A stretch of 64,000 nt of DNA from Limosilactobacillus reuteri (GTDB lineage Bacteria; Bacillota; Bacilli; Lactobacillales; Lactobacillaceae): assembly GCF_003072625.1 (NCBI RefSeq), contig NZ_CP027805.1:866001-930000 (forward strand). The letters are read 5' to 3'. Under the pieces are notes generated by a model, which did not search any database, had not been told where the DNA came from, and was given only the letters and a program-made list of their open reading frames with translations. Below, one piece after another: positions 55,156 through 63,271 of the stretch. The stretch's first letter is position 1; each line of letters opens with the position of its first letter. The translations under genes and the position numbers were made by a program.

Positions 55156-56537
55156 TTAATCACATTGAATTGACTGGAGCGTCTTGGACATATTCATAAG
55201 TCCGAGTTGTTCCAGTTTTCTATTAGTTAGAGAATAGCTCAAGGTCTTACTATGTGCAGTTCGCCAGTAGCCCTTTCGGGTACTAGCGAAGACATATGCA
55301 TCATGCTGGGGCAGCCCCAACTTCTGTAAGTTAGTTACCTTAGTTTTAAACTTTTTCCATTGCTTCCAAATATACTGCCTTATTCGGACCCTCAACCACT
55401 TGTCAAGGCGTTGAATAAAGTTAGTTAGTTTCCCAATTGAGTAGTACTGAAGCCACCCACGCATTTTTCGATGAATTTCTTCAAACATTCTTGTCAGAGA
55501 TATTCCACGATTACGTTTAGTTAATAACTTCAGTGCTTTCTTTACTCGTTGTTGCGATTGTTTAGCTGGACGGGCGTAGGCCCCATTGTGGTCTACACCC
55601 AACGAAAAGCCAAGAAACTTCAACCGTAGCGGGCTACCGACTTTGGTTTTATCTGGGTTCACTTTAACTTTCAAGCGCTTTTCTAGAAACTGGGTAATGC
55701 TTCGCATTACTCGTTCTCCGGCTCGTTGACTTTTAACATAGATGTTACAATCATCCGCATAGCGCACAAAGTGGTGACCACGTCTAGTCAACTCTTCGTC
55801 CAACTCATTTAGATAGATGTTCGCCAGTAGTGGTGACAATGGCCCTCCTTGTGGGGTTCCTTTTTCACTCTTAGCGAAAAGCCCATGGTCTAAGACTCCG
55901 CTAGTTAGAAACTTACGAATGAGTCTTAGTGTCCATGGGTCATCAATATATTGTTGGAGATACTTAATCATCAAGTCATGATTAACGTTATCAAAATAGG
56001 CTTTTAGATCTAAGTCGACAACTCTTCGATAACCTTGATTATAAAGATCTACTACTTTTGAAATAGCGTCATGGGCCCCACGGTGGGGACGGAAGCCAAA
56101 GCTATTATCAGAGAAAACACGCTCAAAGATAGGCGTAAGAATTTGGGCTACAGCTTGTTGAACCATTCGGTCCACCACCGTTGGTATTCCAAGTCTTCTT
56201 ACTCCACCATTAGGCTTCGGAATTTCTACCGTTTGACTGGAGCTGGTTTATACTTGCCCTCACGCAAACTAGCGATCAGTTCCGTCTTATTTTCTCTGAG
56301 ATATGGCAGAAGGTCATTGACTGTCATATCGTCAACACCTGCTGTTCCTTTGTTTCTCTTAACTCGCAAATAAGCCTGATTAAGGTTATTGCGATCCAAG
56401 ACTAAGTCTTGGATAGTGACACTCATACCTTTACCTTCACCATAATCGGTACTACGCGCCCTTGTGTACTTTCGGTTTTCCAAACCTATCCTCGACAAGC
56501 GGTCAGCTTGTTGTTCTGTTTTCTGCGATTGTCGCAC
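55156..56537 (-). pseudogene. Group II intron reverse transcriptase, frameshifted copy
   Basis: The N-terminal 103 residues (56226-56537) and the C-terminal 340 residues (55156-56178) match the intact protein of copy 1. A C lost from CTACCCG (here CTACCG, about 56229) breaks the frame between PVKR and VEIPKPNGG. The catalytic RYADD lies in the second part. This copy cannot make its own maturase, but the intact copy could act on it. Confidence 0.9.
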
Positions 56538-56980
56538 CTGATTACACCTCCGATATAAGTTACAAGTTATTGTCGTTTAGTCCTTCATCTGATTATTCAA
56601 ACTACTATGACCTCGGCTGACTTCTGGCTTACTCAACACTGCATCACTGCACCGCTTATTTCTGTGGAAATTAAACTTATTCCTCTTGTCGGAAACGTGT
56701 AGGCCAGATCTCCCCAGGTAAGAATATTAGCTTTCGTACCATGTCATCGTTAGCTTTACTGAGACCAATTTAGAGTAGTATTGGACTTCAACTTGTCTAG
56801 CAGCCTTATCCAGTTAATTTCAGCCTTATAGCTACTTCTTGTTCATCGATGCAGTACTTTGCCTTAGACTTCCTTCAGATTCCACCTCACGGTGGACACC
56901 CTTGTCCTCAGCTCATGGTTCCGACTACTACGGCCCATAGCGGACTTTCACCACCTAGCTAATACCCATGCCGGGCGCAC
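56538..56980 (-). ncRNA. Group II intron copy 2, 5' ribozyme domains I-III
   Basis: No gene. Nearly identical to 50940-51382, with a few single-base differences (for example TTAGAG for TTCGAG near 56771). Confidence 0.78.
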
Positions 56981-56981
56981 T

Positions 56982-57023
56982 AAAAAAGAGGAAGGCGTTG
57001 ATCTTGTAACACCTTCCTCTTTA
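56982..57023. terminator. Bidirectional terminator used as intron target
   Basis: AAAAAAGAGGAAGG (56982-56995) pairs with CCTTCCTCTTT (57012-57022). It originally served both the GNAT gene (+) and the membrane protein gene at 57030 (-). Intron copy 2 begins two bases outside its A/T tract. Confidence 0.85.
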
Positions 57024-57029
57024 ATTTCA

Positions 57030-57341
57030 CTATTTTTCATTAATTTTCTTAGCATATTCGCGAGCGTTGTAAAGTTCATAGACTACCCATGTTTCAATAA
57101 GGGTAATGACACAGATGAGAATAGCGGTATACATGTCTGGTAAAACAAACAATAAGAGTAAGAAGATCCATGAAATCCATGACCACTGGGTTTCAATTGT
57201 GACGATTCGCTGAACTCGTTTAGTAGGTTCAATACGGCCGGATTGGTTAAAAATAGTCTGAATTTGGTAAAAATAACGAACTTCAAAAATACTTTCGATA
57301 ATAAAAATTGCTGTTAAGATGATTAATAGAATGTTCATCAT
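57030..57341 (-). CDS. Small membrane protein, unknown
   Basis: A 103-residue protein with an N-terminal helix (ILLIILTAIFIIESIFEV), a polar loop and two further helices (WISWIFLLLLFVLP, AILICVITLIETWVVYELY). ATG at 57341 follows AAGGGGCTC; an upstream ATG at 57434 would add 31 residues but has no evident ribosome binding site. Not recognised. Confidence 0.55.
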   Translation of the reverse strand: MMNILLIILTAIFIIESIFEVRYFYQIQTIFNQSGRIEPTKRVQRIVTIETQWSWISWIFLLLLFVLPDMYTAILICVITLIETWVVYELYNAREYAKKINEK

Positions 57342-57479
57342 AAATAAGAGCCCCTTATCTTTCAATTTATCTCTAATTTTAGAACTCTTGGGCAAGAGAA
57401 GCAATTTAGATAGTGAAAAAATAGTCCCTATCAAAGATTGAGTGATAGGAACCTATTTTTAATTTTACATATCAAGAAA

Positions 57480-57689
57480 TTAAACGTTCATTGTCTTACC
57501 ATATTCATTATTAATGGTATCAACAACGTCCTTGGCATGCATATCATCTTCAATAACTGTTTCACCATCACGAAGAGTGTACTTTACATTTTCGTCCAAG
57601 TTATCAAAGTCTACATCATTACCATTTGCATCTACAAAATTGAACTTCGAATCTTGGAAGTTCTTAAGAGCATCTGCATTAATCTCCAT
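57480..57689 (-). CDS. Small acidic cytoplasmic protein, unknown
   Basis: A 69-residue protein rich in Asp, Glu and Asn (for example FNFVDANGNDVDFDNLDENV). No membrane segment. ATG at 57689 lies 7 bases after AAAGGAAG; an ATG at 57710 precedes that site and is rejected. Function unknown. Confidence 0.65.
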   Translation of the reverse strand: MEINADALKNFQDSKFNFVDANGNDVDFDNLDENVKYTLRDGETVIEDDMHAKDVVDTINNEYGKTMNV

Positions 57690-57835
57690 GATTATGCTTC
57701 CTTTCGCCATTATAGTAACACTTAATTAACGAAAATTACAGAGTTAGGGTAAAAATATTATTATATTTTACAGGAGGACATTTATTTTCTAAATTAACTT
57801 ATTCGTGTTTTCGCTCATTTTTTTGATAAACAGTT

Positions 57836-57863
57836 TTGACTAATCCTGTACATAATTTATAAT
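57836..57863 (+). promoter_or_regulatory. Promoter of the 91-residue gene
   Basis: TTGACT (57836-57841) and TATAAT (57858-57863) are 16 bases apart, about 38 bases before the ATG at 57908. Confidence 0.7.
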
Positions 57864-57907
57864 ATGAGTAGGAAGAGAATTCTTGGATTGAATAGGAGGA
57901 AATAGAT

Positions 57908-58183
57908 ATGTCATTGATGCAAAATACCTCAGAAATTAACAAGACTGATAAGCAGGTGTACTTAATCACTTTATTGCGGAAGAGTACAAACATGCCACAA
58001 TACATTGACCACATGATTTATGAAACTGCAGAAGGTGGTCAAGAATTTATGGCGCGCTTAGTCGAAGCTTTTTCACGGGCAGGTTACCGGGAAAAGAAGC
58101 TTAGCGACGACAAGTACAACCTCGATAACGGACTTGATAAGATCACTTTACGGGGTTCATACCAACCTATTTACAAGGGATAA
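57908..58183 (+). CDS. Small soluble protein, unknown
   Basis: A 91-residue protein with VYLITLLRKSTNMPQYIDHM and AEGGQEFMARLVEAFSRAGY segments. It has no membrane helix and no recognised motif. It has its own promoter, a strong ribosome binding site (AGGAGG before ATG) and a terminator, so it is a real monocistronic gene. Biased codons suggest good expression. Confidence 0.72.
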   Translation: MSLMQNTSEINKTDKQVYLITLLRKSTNMPQYIDHMIYETAEGGQEFMARLVEAFSRAGYREKKLSDDKYNLDNGLDKITLRGSYQPIYKG

Positions 58184-58200
58184 TTAAAATTGACTAAATT

Positions 58201-58239
58201 AAAAGAGCTGATGCTGCATTTTGAGGCACCAGCTCTTTT
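58201..58239. terminator. Bidirectional terminator
   Basis: AAAAGAGCTGATGC pairs with GGCACCAGCTCTTTT between the convergent genes ending at 58183 and 58242. Confidence 0.85.
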
Positions 58240-58241
58240 AG

Positions 58242-58733
58242 TTAGTCATTGTTTCGTAATGATGGAACCGTAATATCATTATCGTAATTGGCACTCCACC
58301 ACCCATGCTTGCTGACATAACCTGTTGGCAAGCAGAGAATCACTAAGAAGATTATATCAATGACTGAGGAAATAGTTCCCATCACCGCACTATCGTTACT
58401 TGTAAAAATAAGGGAAAGTAACCAGAAAACTAATACCGTCCAGCCTGTCAAACCGGTATCGCGAACCCGCCGGACACAAATAGCAATTCCAGGAATAATA
58501 ATAGCAATGGCAAATACTGCAATAACGAAGAGTAAGAAGATTAAGAACCCAACGCCATGATTATAGCCGTTCATAATCGAAGTGACAGAAGTAAAACCAG
58601 CGATTGCCAGCAAGAAATATAAAATAACAAAAATGATGAAATTAACTAATACTGGCCACCAAAAATCCGCCCGCGTTGAAGTAGCCCGGTACTTAAAAGC
58701 GTTTTGCCAGTAGTATTTGTAAGCTTCAAACAT
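58242..58733 (-). CDS. DUF805 membrane protein
   Basis: A 163-residue protein with four hydrophobic helices. It shows the DUF805 patterns YWQNAFKYRATSTRADFWW at the N-terminus and ICVRRVRDTGLTGW in the middle. AAGGAGGAG precedes the ATG. Function unknown; the family is widespread in the inner membrane. Confidence 0.88.
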   Translation of the reverse strand: MFEAYKYYWQNAFKYRATSTRADFWWPVLVNFIIFVILYFLLAIAGFTSVTSIMNGYNHGVGFLIFLLFVIAVFAIAIIIPGIAICVRRVRDTGLTGWTVLVFWLLSLIFTSNDSAVMGTISSVIDIIFLVILCLPTGYVSKHGWWSANYDNDITVPSLRNND

Positions 58734-58883
58734 ACAATTCTCCTCCTTAGATAGGTTTGCTTTAATTATAGCATTTTTGCGGGGATGTAGATTGACTTAT
58801 GATTTGGTGAGGAGAAAAAATCCCTAGCCTTGGTAATTTTTTTATCAGGGTTAGGGAAATACTATTTTATATTGAAAATTAAA

Positions 58884-59669
58884 TTAGATAAATTGAACTC
58901 CACCGTCAATTTGAACAGCTTGACCAGTCATGTAGTCAGATTTATCTGAAGCAAGGTAGGAGACAAAGTTAGCGACGTCTGATGGATGTTCAACACGACC
59001 AAGGGCAATTCCGTCAATAGCGGCCCTTAAGTATTGACCCTTTTCACCACCATTTTCTTCAACCATCTTTTCATCGATAAAGTCCCACATATCGGTACCA
59101 ACAATACCTGGACAATAGGCATTAACCGTAATATTAAATTTAGCTAATTCCTTAGCAGCTACTTGTGTTAATCCACGAATAGCAAATTTAGTTGAAGAGT
59201 ATGCTCCTAATTGTTCATAACCAATGTGTCCAGCGATACTTGAAGCATTGATGATTTTACGGATTTTATCTCCATCATCTTGCTTCCTGAATTGTTCAGC
59301 AGCAGCTTGAATCCCAAACAGAACACTATCAACATTAGTGGCATAAATTTTATGAAATTCTTCGGCTGATTCATCCAGGAGATTACCGATTTGCGCGATT
59401 CCGGCATTGTTAATGTAGGTGTCAAGGCGACCAAAGTTATCAACAGCAGTTTTTACAAGCATTTCATGAGTTTCCTTTTTCGAAACGTCACCGGGAGCTG
59501 CCACAACCTTATATCCCTTGTCCGCTAATTCTTTGGTTGTCTTGTCTGTTTCGTCTTTATGATAACCATTAATGACCATTGCATAGCCATCTTCTCCTAG
59601 TTGTTCCGCAATTCCTTTTCCAATGCCACGACTACTACCAGTGATAACAGCAACTTTCTGTTCAGTCAT
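58884..59669 (-). CDS. Short-chain dehydrogenase, diacetyl/acetoin reductase type
   Basis: A 261-residue SDR. The cofactor site reads ITGSSRGIGKGIA (about 8-20), followed by INNAGIAQIG (about 86-95). The catalytic Ser lies in INASSIAGHIG, with YSSTKFAI as the YxxxK pair. MTGQAVQIDGGVQF ends the protein. It resembles meso-2,3-butanediol dehydrogenase/diacetyl reductase, which reduces diacetyl to acetoin with NADH. Substrate is inferred. ATG at 59669 follows AAAGGAG. Confidence 0.87.
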   Translation of the reverse strand: MTEQKVAVITGSSRGIGKGIAEQLGEDGYAMVINGYHKDETDKTTKELADKGYKVVAAPGDVSKKETHEMLVKTAVDNFGRLDTYINNAGIAQIGNLLDESAEEFHKIYATNVDSVLFGIQAAAEQFRKQDDGDKIRKIINASSIAGHIGYEQLGAYSSTKFAIRGLTQVAAKELAKFNITVNAYCPGIVGTDMWDFIDEKMVEENGGEKGQYLRAAIDGIALGRVEHPSDVANFVSYLASDKSDYMTGQAVQIDGGVQFI

Positions 59670-59782
59670 AATAAAATCTCCTTTAAGTACAACCTTAATT
59701 TCTAACAACAAGTTAATTATTGCACAAACTAAAAATAAAAGGATAACTTTTTGCTAAAACTTAGTAAAATAATTAAATGTTT

Positions 59783-60298
59783 TTACTTACGTTGCTGGAG
59801 GGTGATAAGCTTTTCAATTAAATTTATTATCCTAGAAATCTTAGATTGTTCACATCGCTCAGGCGCAAATAATTTAACTTTCATAAAATCATCAAAACTA
59901 ATATTTAATAAGCCATCCATACGAGCAGTTGAAGCTATAAACTTTCTAAGTTGCGCATCTAGTTTTTTGGTATGAAAGTATGATTCTATAAATTTAGATG
60001 AATTTTCAGAAGTAAGAGAAAAACTATGGTAGACCTTGGGTACTAACGCTTCATCATAGTCTGTAAGTTCATATACTGTTCCATAATTAGCCACCTTTGA
60101 GTTGCCATGGTTATACGATAGCTGATGCTTTTTTAGTAATGTATAGTTCTTCTTTTCACGTCCCGCTATACTAGCTGAAAAGCGACTTTGTTGTGTCATC
60201 CATCCATATCTAGCAGAAATTGTAAGAAGCGGTAAATTCATTCTTCCATCATTATTTCTAACACGTTTCGAAATTTCTCCCAACTTATGCTGCTCCCA
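59783..60298 (-). pseudogene. Orphan half of a type I restriction specificity subunit (HsdS)
   Basis: The open frame begins right after a TAA (60299-60301) with WEQHKLGEISKRV, the standard start of an HsdS target recognition domain. It runs 171 codons through NLPLLTISARYGWMTQQSRF, YGTVYELTDYDEALVPKVYH and LFAPERCEQSKISRIINLIE to LITLQQRK, the usual HsdS C-terminus. No ATG opens it; the first start codon is TTG at 60283. No hsdM or hsdR is in the window. It looks like one recombinable domain left behind, or a silent donor for an hsdS elsewhere. Confidence 0.85.
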
Positions 60299-60407
60299 TT
60301 AGAAGTTAATTTATACTTTTATAAAATTTAACGATGATCCTGGAAAAAAGTAGTAATTTGGTTAGCATTATAGATACTAAATCTTCTTTAAACCTGAAAT
60401 CGCTTCC

Positions 60408-60435
60408 TTACATTACCACTCAAATGCGTTATAAT
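60408..60435 (+). promoter_or_regulatory. Promoter of the 38-residue gene
   Basis: TTACAT (60408-60413) and TATAAT (60430-60435) are 16 bases apart, about 34 bases before the ATG at 60469. Confidence 0.65.
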
Positions 60436-60468
60436 TAACTTAACTGATCAGTAAAGGGGCGATTAGAT

Positions 60469-60585
60469 ATGAAGTGTCCATGTCATAACTTATCAAAGAA
60501 CCAAAAGATTGTTTTATTAACACTTGTCGCAGGAGCCTTAATTTGGCCAATGTACTTGCTATATAAGCTGGCAAAGAAAAACTAA
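60469..60585 (+). CDS. 38-residue basic membrane peptide
   Basis: MKCPCHNLSKNQKIVLLTLV followed by AGALIWPMYLLYKLAKKN. It has a Cys-rich N-terminus (CPC), one hydrophobic helix and a basic end. Promoter, AGGGG ribosome binding site 9 bases upstream and a terminator surround it, so it is probably a real monocistronic gene. It resembles the 36-residue peptide at 62941 in its WP(M/I)Y ending. Confidence 0.65.
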   Translation: MKCPCHNLSKNQKIVLLTLVAGALIWPMYLLYKLAKKN

Positions 60586-60595
60586 TTTCTATACG

Positions 60596-60624
60596 AAGAA
60601 TCACTTGCGGGTGGTTCTTTTTTT
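60596..60624 (+). terminator. Terminator of the 38-residue gene
   Basis: GAAGAATCAC pairs imperfectly with GTGGTTCTTTTTTT. Confidence 0.7.
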
Positions 60625-60665
60625 CATGATATAATTTGAAAGTTAACTAAAAGGAGGCGATTCAC

Positions 60666-61274
60666 ATGTTAGATATCCTGGATTACACTAAACAAGAATT
60701 AATTTCTGATGCCGATTTTTGGCAATTTGCGGGTGAACATCTTGAAAAGCCGACTGAATTTAGGGGCGTTTCATTTGTTTCTTCAATTAAGTTTATTGAG
60801 GAGCAACTATTACCGCGCTATGATAAGGTCACTTTGATCCTCGGCTTAAGCGACAATGGGAAAGAATCAATTGGCAAACGGATGAGGCAGTTAAATGACC
60901 GGACTGAATTTGTCAATTATGGTTATGAACACCCTGATAGTGAATTTACAAAGCGAATTTTAGACGGTAGCTTGCAACTTTTATTCACTAAGCATGAATT
61001 AATTCATACCAAAATGTACTTAATGACAAGTGACGACCGGTATCTTTCATTTGCCGGTTCGATGAATTTAACCGAAGCAGCAATTCATCATAATTTAGAA
61101 CAACTCGACAGTGACTATGGAATGCAGACGGATCCGCTTTATCAATGCCATATCCAGATGTTCAACGATAACCTTCGTCATGCGACTACCTATCTGGACG
61201 CAAGAAAATGGCCGGGTTCATTAAGGCGAAAAATAAAGAGCAACTTCAGATTAATGTCTATACCGATACAGTGA
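60666..61274 (+). CDS. PLD-like nuclease/phosphatase domain protein (frameshifted N-terminal part)
   Basis: The first 170 or so codons encode a phospholipase D-like domain. The single HKD-type motif reads HTKMYLMTSDDRYLSFAGSM followed by NLTEAA (about 118-143). After YLDARK the frame leaves the family-like sequence; the -1 frame continues with MAGFIKAKNKEQLQINVY. Adding one A to the A4 run at 61205-61208 would restore a continuous protein. AAGGAGG precedes the ATG. Probably the N-terminal part of one long PLD-ATPase protein. Confidence 0.75.
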   Translation: MLDILDYTKQELISDADFWQFAGEHLEKPTEFRGVSFVSSIKFIEEQLLPRYDKVTLILGLSDNGKESIGKRMRQLNDRTEFVNYGYEHPDSEFTKRILDGSLQLLFTKHELIHTKMYLMTSDDRYLSFAGSMNLTEAAIHHNLEQLDSDYGMQTDPLYQCHIQMFNDNLRHATTYLDARKWPGSLRRKIKSNFRLMSIPIQ

Positions 61275-61402
61275 ATATGGTGAAAAACAAGGATAACGGT
61301 GACCAGGATGCGGTGATTATCCCGGCAGAAGAAGTAAAAGAATATAAGGATCAGTATAGTTCTGACGAGGAATTAAAGAAACTATCAGCTCCAGAAAATT
61401 GA
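61208..61402 (+). CDS. Middle fragment of the PLD-ATPase protein
   Basis: 64 codons in the -1 frame relative to the PLD part: MAGFIKAKNKEQLQINVYTD and on to DEELKKLSAPEN. It has no ribosome binding site of its own. The stop TGA is reached at AAAATTGA; one more A there would read PEKLSVAQTVKLF straight into the ATPase frame. It is best read as the linker of the full-length protein rather than a separate gene. Confidence 0.55.
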   Translation: MAGFIKAKNKEQLQINVYTDTVNMVKNKDNGDQDAVIIPAEEVKEYKDQYSSDEELKKLSAPEN

Positions 61403-62931
61403 GTGTCGCCCAAACTGTCAAGCTCTTTGGTAATGCTGGCTATAAGAAACGCAACCTCGAAAATATCGGAAAAGAACTCTACAGCCTTACTCAAGTAGTT
61501 AAACATGTGTCTCGAAACGATGATAACTCAGGAAAGATTACCCGTGAAGAAGATCTCTATCCTAAGCCAGTCTTGTTTTATAACAATGGTCAATTATTTG
61601 AAGCGCCCCGTGTTGGCTATAATGTAAAGTCGGAATTAATAACATCGAATTTAACGGGTGACCGTCTCCGTGAACAGCTTCAATTATTTAGCGATGTTGC
61701 CCATGAGTACGATAATTACAAAGAAGTCGGCGAGGGGTGGCAGGCATGTGATTTCATGTGTTTCCTATTTGAAGCGCCCTGGCTATGGAAAATCCGTAAT
61801 ATGTATGAATTATCGCCAAGCAGTAAATCGCGCGAAGATGTTCCCCTCGGAGTAGCCTTGATTGGTCAAGGACGAACAGGGAAATCGACGTTGGGAAAGC
61901 GGCTAGCAGCCAAGCTAACGGGGAGTGGCAATTTCCTTGATGGTGGCGTTTTTGATGCTAAAAATTATGCATTAGGAAAGTCCAATATCAATATGACTAT
62001 TACAACGGTTTTAAGCGATTATATGTATAGTGCTGGGCCCGTTAATCCGATGATGATTGATGATATTAGCCCTGACTTAACGACGCGACCTTATTTTGAT
62101 CGCTTCATTAAAGAAATTACTAACAATCGTAGCTTAACTCGGCCACTCCCATCATTTATTTTTACGATGAATCGTCGTGAGGGTGATAGTAAATCGCAGC
62201 TTTCCCTTAAACCGGAAATTATGCGTCGTTTATGGTACCTCAGCTTTGAATCAACTTTTGCTTGGGATGAAAATGAACGCGAAGCTAAACTAAATGACTT
62301 GCTTGAGCGCGCTAACGATCAACTTTATCGTTATTGCCAAGTTGAACTCGCAAAATTCTTCAATGATGTGTCACCAGAGACAGAACAAAAGATTGAAAGG
62401 GATTACCTTTATCCCATCAAATATGTCTTGAAACAAGCGATGGACCAATTTGGGATGTTTGAGCTTGATAAAGACTACTTTGACGATAATTATGACTATT
62501 CACTCTTTGTCGGGCGGAATGATTGGACAATGCTGATTAACCAGGCGGAAGTCGGTGCTGATCTTACGTTTATTCAGCAGGATGGTCAGTTAAAAGCGCA
62601 AATTAATAAGCAGCTTTTTAATAAGGTTTCAGATAGTACGGCGCGAAATAATGGTTCAATGATGATGGAACGGTACTTCCAATACCTGCCGCGAAAGTAT
62701 CGAATTAGTTATCAATATACTAGTACCGGTTTTATTGTGGATGTTGCTAATTTTGATCGGTGGCTTAACAGTGATACTCTTCAGCAGAAGTATAATAGCA
62801 GCGAGGTAGCTCGTGATGCTCAAAAGGTAAATACTGATGCAAAAATGACTGAATTGCTTACCCGGTTAACAGAGGCACAAGAAAAGCAAGCGCATCGCCA
62901 TGGGATATTTAGCTGGCTTAAAAAGAAGTAA
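61399..62931 (+). CDS. P-loop ATPase/helicase-like domain protein (C-terminal part of the PLD-ATPase)
   Basis: A 510-residue frame starting at TTG 61399. Walker A reads ALIGQGRTGKSTLGKRLAAK (about 154-173), a Walker B-like MMIDDISPD follows (about 215-223), then a sensor-like FIFTMNRREGDS. The helical C-terminus ends in EAQEKQAHRHGIFSWLKKK. The family is not recognised; the layout recalls AAA+ helicase modules. It overlaps the middle fragment by 4 bases. Translational coupling is the alternative to a broken single gene. Confidence 0.72.
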   Translation: MSVAQTVKLFGNAGYKKRNLENIGKELYSLTQVVKHVSRNDDNSGKITREEDLYPKPVLFYNNGQLFEAPRVGYNVKSELITSNLTGDRLREQLQLFSDVAHEYDNYKEVGEGWQACDFMCFLFEAPWLWKIRNMYELSPSSKSREDVPLGVALIGQGRTGKSTLGKRLAAKLTGSGNFLDGGVFDAKNYALGKSNINMTITTVLSDYMYSAGPVNPMMIDDISPDLTTRPYFDRFIKEITNNRSLTRPLPSFIFTMNRREGDSKSQLSLKPEIMRRLWYLSFESTFAWDENEREAKLNDLLERANDQLYRYCQVELAKFFNDVSPETEQKIERDYLYPIKYVLKQAMDQFGMFELDKDYFDDNYDYSLFVGRNDWTMLINQAEVGADLTFIQQDGQLKAQINKQLFNKVSDSTARNNGSMMMERYFQYLPRKYRISYQYTSTGFIVDVANFDRWLNSDTLQQKYNSSEVARDAQKVNTDAKMTELLTRLTEAQEKQAHRHGIFSWLKKK

Positions 62932-62940
62932 GGTGAACTT

Positions 62941-63051
62941 ATGAAACATATTTGGAAACTTAACCTATTTCAAAAGATAATTGTTTGGTTATTTATAATT
63001 GCTCTAATTACCTGGCCCATATATTTTTACGTAAAGGCAAAATGGGGCTAA
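62941..63051 (+). CDS. 36-residue basic membrane peptide
   Basis: MKHIWKLNLFQKIIVWLFII followed by ALITWPIYFYVKAKWG: one hydrophobic helix with basic ends. It starts 9 bases after the ATPase stop, with AAGGTG 6 bases upstream, so it is in the same operon. The WPIY ending resembles the peptide at 60469. Function unknown; the size and charge fit small toxins or regulatory membrane peptides, but nothing shows this. Confidence 0.58.
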   Translation: MKHIWKLNLFQKIIVWLFIIALITWPIYFYVKAKWG

Positions 63052-63100
63052 AATAAGAGTATAGGTAGTGATAGGTTTTTGAACAAAGGAGTAGATTCTT

Positions 63101-63211
63101 ATGAAGAAAAATAAAACTGAAAACAAAACTACACAACCTAAGAAGCATTCAAAGAAGAAGTTTACTATTTTAGCCCTTTTAGCTGGCACTATTGCTTTAC
63201 CAATTATTTAG
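63101..63211 (+). CDS. 36-residue lysine-rich membrane peptide
   Basis: MKKNKTENKTTQPKKHSKKK followed by FTILALLAGTIALPII: a highly basic N-terminus and one C-terminal hydrophobic helix. AAAGGAG lies 9 bases before the ATG and a terminator follows. Function unknown. Confidence 0.58.
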   Translation: MKKNKTENKTTQPKKHSKKKFTILALLAGTIALPII

Positions 63212-63242
63212 TAAAGAAAGCGTAAAATTATAACTTATATTG

Positions 63243-63271
63243 AAAAGGATCACGATTAGGTGGTCCTTTTA
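63243..63271 (+). terminator. Terminator after the small-peptide genes
   Basis: AAAAGGATCAC pairs with GGTGGTCCTTTT, followed by T-rich sequence. Confidence 0.75.

Larger units (their letters stand above)
55072..56980 (-). mobile_element. Group II intron, copy 2 (about 1909 nt), one base shorter
   Basis: It is nearly identical to copy 1 across its whole length, with scattered single-base differences and one missing C near 56230. On the minus strand it begins GTGCGCCCGGCATG at 56980, directly after the terminator AAAGAGGAAGG..CCTTCCTCTTTTTTA. It ends CTACTCGAT near 55072 at the stop codon of the GNAT gene. Confidence 0.88.
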
